A stretch of DNA of 64,000 nucleotides from contig NZ_WUEH01000005.1 in NCBI RefSeq assembly GCF_010468615.1, positions 1 to 64,000 of the forward strand. Direction: 5' to 3'. Positions 60,882 to 64,000 of the stretch are shown here, piece by piece. The translations under genes were made by a program, and so were the position numbers. The notes beneath the pieces are model-generated. The model did no database searches. It saw only the letters and a list, made by a program, of their open reading frames with translations, and was not told where the DNA came from. Every line of letters starts with the position of its first letter. The stretch's first letter is position 1. The stretch comes from Pseudodesulfovibrio sp. JC047 (GTDB lineage Bacteria > Desulfobacterota > Desulfovibrionia > Desulfovibrionales > Desulfovibrionaceae).

Positions 60882-60930
60882 ACCAATTTGGTGATATATT
60901 TAATCCAATATGCGAATTGGTAGAACCAAT
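60882..60930. promoter_or_regulatory. FadR-type operator sites upstream of the GntR gene
   Basis: ATTGGT-AGA-ACCAAT (60916-60930) contains TGGTAGAACCA, an exact fit to the FadR-subfamily consensus TNGTNNNACNA. A second palindrome, ACCAA-T-TTGGT, is at 60882-60892. They lie 105-150 bp before the GntR start. Confidence 0.55.
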
Positions 60931-61063
60931 CAACCTGAATCGATAAAATCAGGGAAGGTTGTGTGGTGAGGCCACAAATGATCCGATCGGGGCGATCAGG
61001 CAGGTCCTTTTGTGAAGACGGTATCAGAGGGGGGAACTCCGAATACGGAGTTTGAGTGGTGGA

Positions 61064-62317
61064 TTATTGTTGCCGTTTGGCCGCGATGGCATTGTTGAGT
61101 GGCGTGAGGATGGAATCAAAGGCCTTGGCGTCGAAATCCACAAAACGGTTGGGTTCTGTGGAACAGAGAATCAACACGGTTTTGAGGATGTCTTTTTCGT
61201 AATAGGGCTTGGCGTAATAGGAACGGATGCCGCGCGGGATGAACAAGGCCCAATCAATGGGTTTGATACTGTCGAGCGTGTCGTCAACCACGAGATGGTC
61301 GATCTTGAATCGGGCGATATCTTCGGCAATGGTGCCTTTGTATGAGAATTTTTCGCCGGGAGTCATGTCTGCCAGCGGTGCGCCCACGCCGGTGACGATG
61401 ACGGTTTTTCGTCGGGTCTGAATGTCGGACAACATGACGGCGTTGCACCGTTTGGCGATTTCAGGCAGTTCAAGCACGCGGCACAGCATGTCGGAAATGT
61501 CTGCTGCTTCGTCGAAGATGGCTTGGGTGTTGTTCAATTGTTTTTCAGAAGATGAGGAGTCCCCCATACAGATCGGAAGTGCCGAGATGCGAATCAGGGC
61601 ACTTTGTTTCCAGGGAACCCACTGGAGTTCCACCTTGGCCTTGAGCGGTTCACCCTGTGTGGTGTGCAGGTGGAGGGTGCCGTTCCATGGGCGGTTTGGC
61701 AGATCCGGCACAATGGATTCGATGAGTTCATCATTTGCCTTGGGAGAGATTTCCGTAAAATGGGGGAGCAGGCCATTCATGGCGCGAGGCAGGGCAAAGA
61801 GTTCCCGGGCTGCGGCATTGGCCTGTTTGATCCTCATGGATTGGTGGTTCATCAGAATGATCGGGGTCGGGACGTGGTCAATACGGAGTCGGGATTCGGC
61901 ATCGGTTTTTTGAATATCTCGGATGACGTCAACGGTATCGCCAACATCCAGTAAATAGCCGTAATAGTAGCGGGGATCGGATGAATTGACGGCCCCGGTG
62001 AGTTTGAGCCACATGATACCGTCGGCCGGAGTATGAACCCGGAAGACCGTGGCCGTGGTTCGGCCTTCCCGGACAGCCTCGAAAAAGGCGTCCAGCAGAT
62101 GCGCGTCCTCGGGGAGGAGCATCTGTTTGCGAAACGCGACGTTTTTCAGGAAAAGTCGGGCACTGTCACCAAGCGGGTGCAAGGGATAGTCGTTAAAGAA
62201 TTCAATGCGGGATCGGGCTATTTCAATGCGCCAGAGCAGGGCCGGGAAGTCGTTCACAAAACTGCTGAGGTCCTGAATGGGAATAGCGTGTTGCTGAGGT
62301 GCTGGATCGCGTTTCAT
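61064..62317 (-). CDS. PAS/GAF sensor-like protein without output domain
   Basis: A 417-residue soluble protein. Two PAS-like domains (about 10-135 and 140-255) are followed by a GAF-like domain (about 265-410). The second PAS contains HVPTPIILMNHQSMRIKQANAAARELF, typical of PAS cores. No kinase, GGDEF or DNA-binding region is present. It could modulate a partner by direct contact. It lies downstream of, and in the same direction as, a HAD gene, with a gap of about 119 bp. Confidence 0.7.
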   Translation of the reverse strand: MKRDPAPQQHAIPIQDLSSFVNDFPALLWRIEIARSRIEFFNDYPLHPLGDSARLFLKNVAFRKQMLLPEDAHLLDAFFEAVREGRTTATVFRVHTPADGIMWLKLTGAVNSSDPRYYYGYLLDVGDTVDVIRDIQKTDAESRLRIDHVPTPIILMNHQSMRIKQANAAARELFALPRAMNGLLPHFTEISPKANDELIESIVPDLPNRPWNGTLHLHTTQGEPLKAKVELQWVPWKQSALIRISALPICMGDSSSSEKQLNNTQAIFDEAADISDMLCRVLELPEIAKRCNAVMLSDIQTRRKTVIVTGVGAPLADMTPGEKFSYKGTIAEDIARFKIDHLVVDDTLDSIKPIDWALFIPRGIRSYYAKPYYEKDILKTVLILCSTEPNRFVDFDAKAFDSILTPLNNAIAAKRQQ

Positions 62318-62436
62318 GGTGTCTCCTGTTACCTTTCAACGAATTACTGCAATTTGGTGAACGGGTCAACGGGAGGGACAGAGACTCGTGATGAAGTTGC
62401 ACCGTCGTTTGTGCCATGTTGGTCGATTTGTTGCTT

Positions 62437-63129
62437 TTATTTAGGTGGATGTGTGAAAATATGACAGAGTTCATTTACTGTCAGCCCTTCGAGGCTGGAA
62501 CATTCAAAATCGGCTGTGTGTAATTGTTGGCCCGGTGAATTGGGATTATTGAAACCGAGACTGCGCATTCCAGCACGTCTGGCAGCCAGAATGCCGTTGG
62601 TCGAATCTTCGATGACCAGACAGTCCTTTGGGGGAACTTTTAACTTTTTCGCCGCAAGCAGGAAGATGTCCGGGGCGGGTTTGGCCTGCGGTACATCGTT
62701 ACCACCCACGATTGTCGTGATGACAGTGTGCAGTCCGATGGCTTTGAGTGTCGCTTCGATAACGTCCGTGGTGTTGGACGAGGCCAGAGCAAAGGGGATG
62801 TCGTGCATTGTCAGATCGTTGAGCAGGGTGGGAATCCCTGATATGGGCCGTAATCCCGATGAAGCCGCGAGAAAGGTCTTGTAGTGCGCCATTTTTTCAT
62901 CAGACAAGGCCTGTGGAGCGTCTGGCAGATGGTGTTTTTCTTTCATCAACCGCCATTGCGTCACACTGGATGTGCCGATGAGGTGGCGATATTCTTCCGG
63001 TGGGCAGACAAAACCGAGTTCCGCTGCGTATTCGATGAAGATGCGTTCGTGAATGGGCTCCGAATCAAAGATGACACCGTCCATGTCAAAGAGAACCGCC
63101 CCTGGATATTTCATGTTCATCGCTGTCAC
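62437..63129 (-). CDS. HAD-family phosphatase, beta-phosphoglucomutase-like
   Basis: A 230-residue HAD hydrolase. Motif I is FDMDGVIFDSEP with the nucleophilic aspartate, motif II lies near ALASSNTTDV and motif III/IV near KPAPDIFLLAAKKL and CLVIEDSTNGI. The helical cap follows motif I. Such enzymes remove phosphate from sugar phosphates or move it within them. The substrate is open. The frame begins with GTG at 63129. ATG at 63120 is an equally possible start. Confidence 0.86.
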   Translation of the reverse strand: MTAMNMKYPGAVLFDMDGVIFDSEPIHERIFIEYAAELGFVCPPEEYRHLIGTSSVTQWRLMKEKHHLPDAPQALSDEKMAHYKTFLAASSGLRPISGIPTLLNDLTMHDIPFALASSNTTDVIEATLKAIGLHTVITTIVGGNDVPQAKPAPDIFLLAAKKLKVPPKDCLVIEDSTNGILAARRAGMRSLGFNNPNSPGQQLHTADFECSSLEGLTVNELCHIFTHPPK

Positions 63130-63201
63130 CGTCTCCGTCTGTGTATAAAATGTTCATTCATGATTGTTTGTTGGCCGTCAAATGTCAAAAGCGATATGAT
63201 G

Positions 63202-63242
63202 ATTCCCTGAAAGATTCATTGAGTGCGTCAGGGAATTTTTTT
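63202..63242 (+). terminator. Terminator-like hairpin with no obvious upstream gene
   Basis: ATTCCCTGA pairs with TCAGGGAAT (9 bp), followed by seven T residues in the rightward direction. The only gene nearby upstream runs the other way, so it may end a small RNA or an antisense transcript. Confidence 0.6.
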
Positions 63243-63264
63243 CACCGCTGTGGGGGTATCAAAC

Positions 63265-63292
63265 TTGCATTGCCTTGCGCTTACGGTATATT
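63265..63292 (+). promoter_or_regulatory. Candidate promoter of the last gene
   Basis: TTGCAT (63265-63270), 16-base spacer, TATATT (63287-63292). It lies 30 bp before the ATG at 63323. Confidence 0.4.
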
Positions 63293-63322
63293 AGCGTCAA
63301 TCAATTGAATGTCTGTGGTGGG

Positions 63323-64000
63323 ATGATGCTGGAGTATATGGTTCGATCTAATTATTTGCACGAGGTGCAGCGCACTTTCGGAGGCACGGTCCATTGGGAT
63401 GTCATGGGGTTTTTATCCCAGATATTCCTGGTGGTTGTGCCTATGGTGTTGGTTATTGTCCTTTGGCATTATCGGCAGATATTCACTTTTCGAATTATCC
63501 GATTTTTTGTTCGGCTTTTTTGTGCCCGGCGAAGAGCACTTGTTGAAAAATATCTGGTAGAGCGGGGAGTGTTGGTCGAAGTCTCCCTGTATTCTAATGA
63601 TGGCATCGGCAAACGGTTGTGCAGCGCCCGTATTGCAAAAGTGGTTGACGGGGAAATGCATTTGCAATTGATCGAAACCAGCCCGATGGTCGCGAGGTTG
63701 AAGAGTGCGCGGGTTATTTGTTTGATGAAACCTTTTGCGTATTCCGGTCAGCGAATCAATGCCTTTGTGACGTTTATCAGTCATATGAAACGCCGGGGTA
63801 TTGTCTTGAAGGAACTTTCGCTCTCCACTCCGATTCGGTACAAGCACATTATTCGAAGACGTCATGTTCGGCAGCGGTTTTCCCGGGAAGAGGCTGTTCG
63901 GGTCAAGGCCTGGAGTGGGAGCAGGAAGAAGAACTTTTGGAGGGCACGGCCTGACTTGCAGACCGTGAATAATCCCGCACAGTATGGCAAAGGGATGCGT
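63323..64000 (+). CDS. Membrane-anchored protein with possible PilZ domain (partial)
   Basis: A reading frame open to the window edge gives 226 residues. Residues about 30-48 form a membrane segment (IFLVVVPMVLVIVLW). A cytoplasmic region with strands follows (VLVEVSLYSND, KRLCSARIAKVVDGEMHLQLIET), resembling the YcgR N-terminal fold. RRRHVRQRF then resembles the RxxxR c-di-GMP motif that opens PilZ domains. The DxSxxG part would lie further on or is not visible. A c-di-GMP-responsive role is therefore a guess. Confidence 0.6.
   Translation, partial: MMLEYMVRSNYLHEVQRTFGGTVHWDVMGFLSQIFLVVVPMVLVIVLWHYRQIFTFRIIRFFVRLFCARRRALVEKYLVERGVLVEVSLYSNDGIGKRLCSARIAKVVDGEMHLQLIETSPMVARLKSARVICLMKPFAYSGQRINAFVTFISHMKRRGIVLKELSLSTPIRYKHIIRRRHVRQRFSREEAVRVKAWSGSRKKNFWRARPDLQTVNNPAQYGKGMR

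Noticed and set aside
1-64000. CRISPR arrays, rRNA, tRNA, insertion sequences, integrase or attachment sites
   Set aside because: None was recognised by eye. A covariance-model scan could still reveal a tRNA or riboswitch that was missed.

Overview
The window looks like a chromosome segment of a sulfate-reducing bacterium of the Desulfovibrionales, probably a marine, Pseudodesulfovibrio-like species. This is inferred from gene content, not from a marker gene. The clues are a glycerol ABC importer, heterodisulfide-reductase-like electron carriers, two molybdenum reductases of the DMSO/TMAO family, a glycyl radical enzyme, many sigma-54 activators, and a selenoprotein gene interrupted by an in-frame UGA. 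No rRNA, tRNA or CRISPR array was seen.

Layout. 1-850: start of an unknown leftward gene and a Phd/RelE-type toxin-antitoxin pair. 950-15102: a complete glycerol regulon. A GlpSTPQ-U-V importer runs leftward and the DeoR-type regulator glpR follows. Running rightward are glpAB, a membrane/Fe-S protein, an HdrB-like protein and glpK. Glycerol enters by ABC transport, is phosphorylated, and is oxidised anaerobically, with electrons leaving through an Hdr-like membrane module. 15177-18083: an acyltransferase, two mirrored hairpin repeats and an HdrD-like Fe-S protein. 18641-24715: a SiaDABC signalling cassette continuous with a MoxR ATPase, a VWA protein and an unknown protein. 24751-25776: a Fur-family regulator and a DUF4345 membrane protein.

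26220-40782 is an anaerobic respiration island: a lipoprotein-type hybrid sensor kinase, an NtrC-type regulator, dmsABC with a chaperone and a ferredoxin, then torC-torD-torA. The kinase gene, dms and tor each carry two 7-7-7 inverted repeats spaced 40-43 bp apart, followed 70-79 bp later by a sigma-54-like promoter. This suggests one self-controlled regulon. 40985-45250: thiol peroxidase, then creBCD with cre-tag-like repeats before creD.

45330-55092 is a glycyl radical enzyme island. The enzyme has a GCVS rather than GCVE active-site motif. With it are its activase, a C_GCAxxG_C_C protein and a HesB-like selenoprotein (UGA at 45510-45512). A divergent sigma-54 activator, a TauE-type exporter, a broken DUF4125 gene and an amino-acid permease lie alongside. 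The enzyme and the permease both have sigma-54 promoter candidates. 55210-60777 is an uncharacterised leftward operon: GntR regulator, small protein, large membrane protein, Tat-exported metallo-beta-lactamase-fold protein and COG0523 GTPase. The window ends with a PAS/GAF protein, a HAD phosphatase and the start of a membrane-anchored, possibly PilZ-type protein.

Start codons were chosen by ribosome-binding-site position. Where these trim longer open frames, the entry says so. All promoter, operator and hairpin calls come from reading by eye, without scoring.
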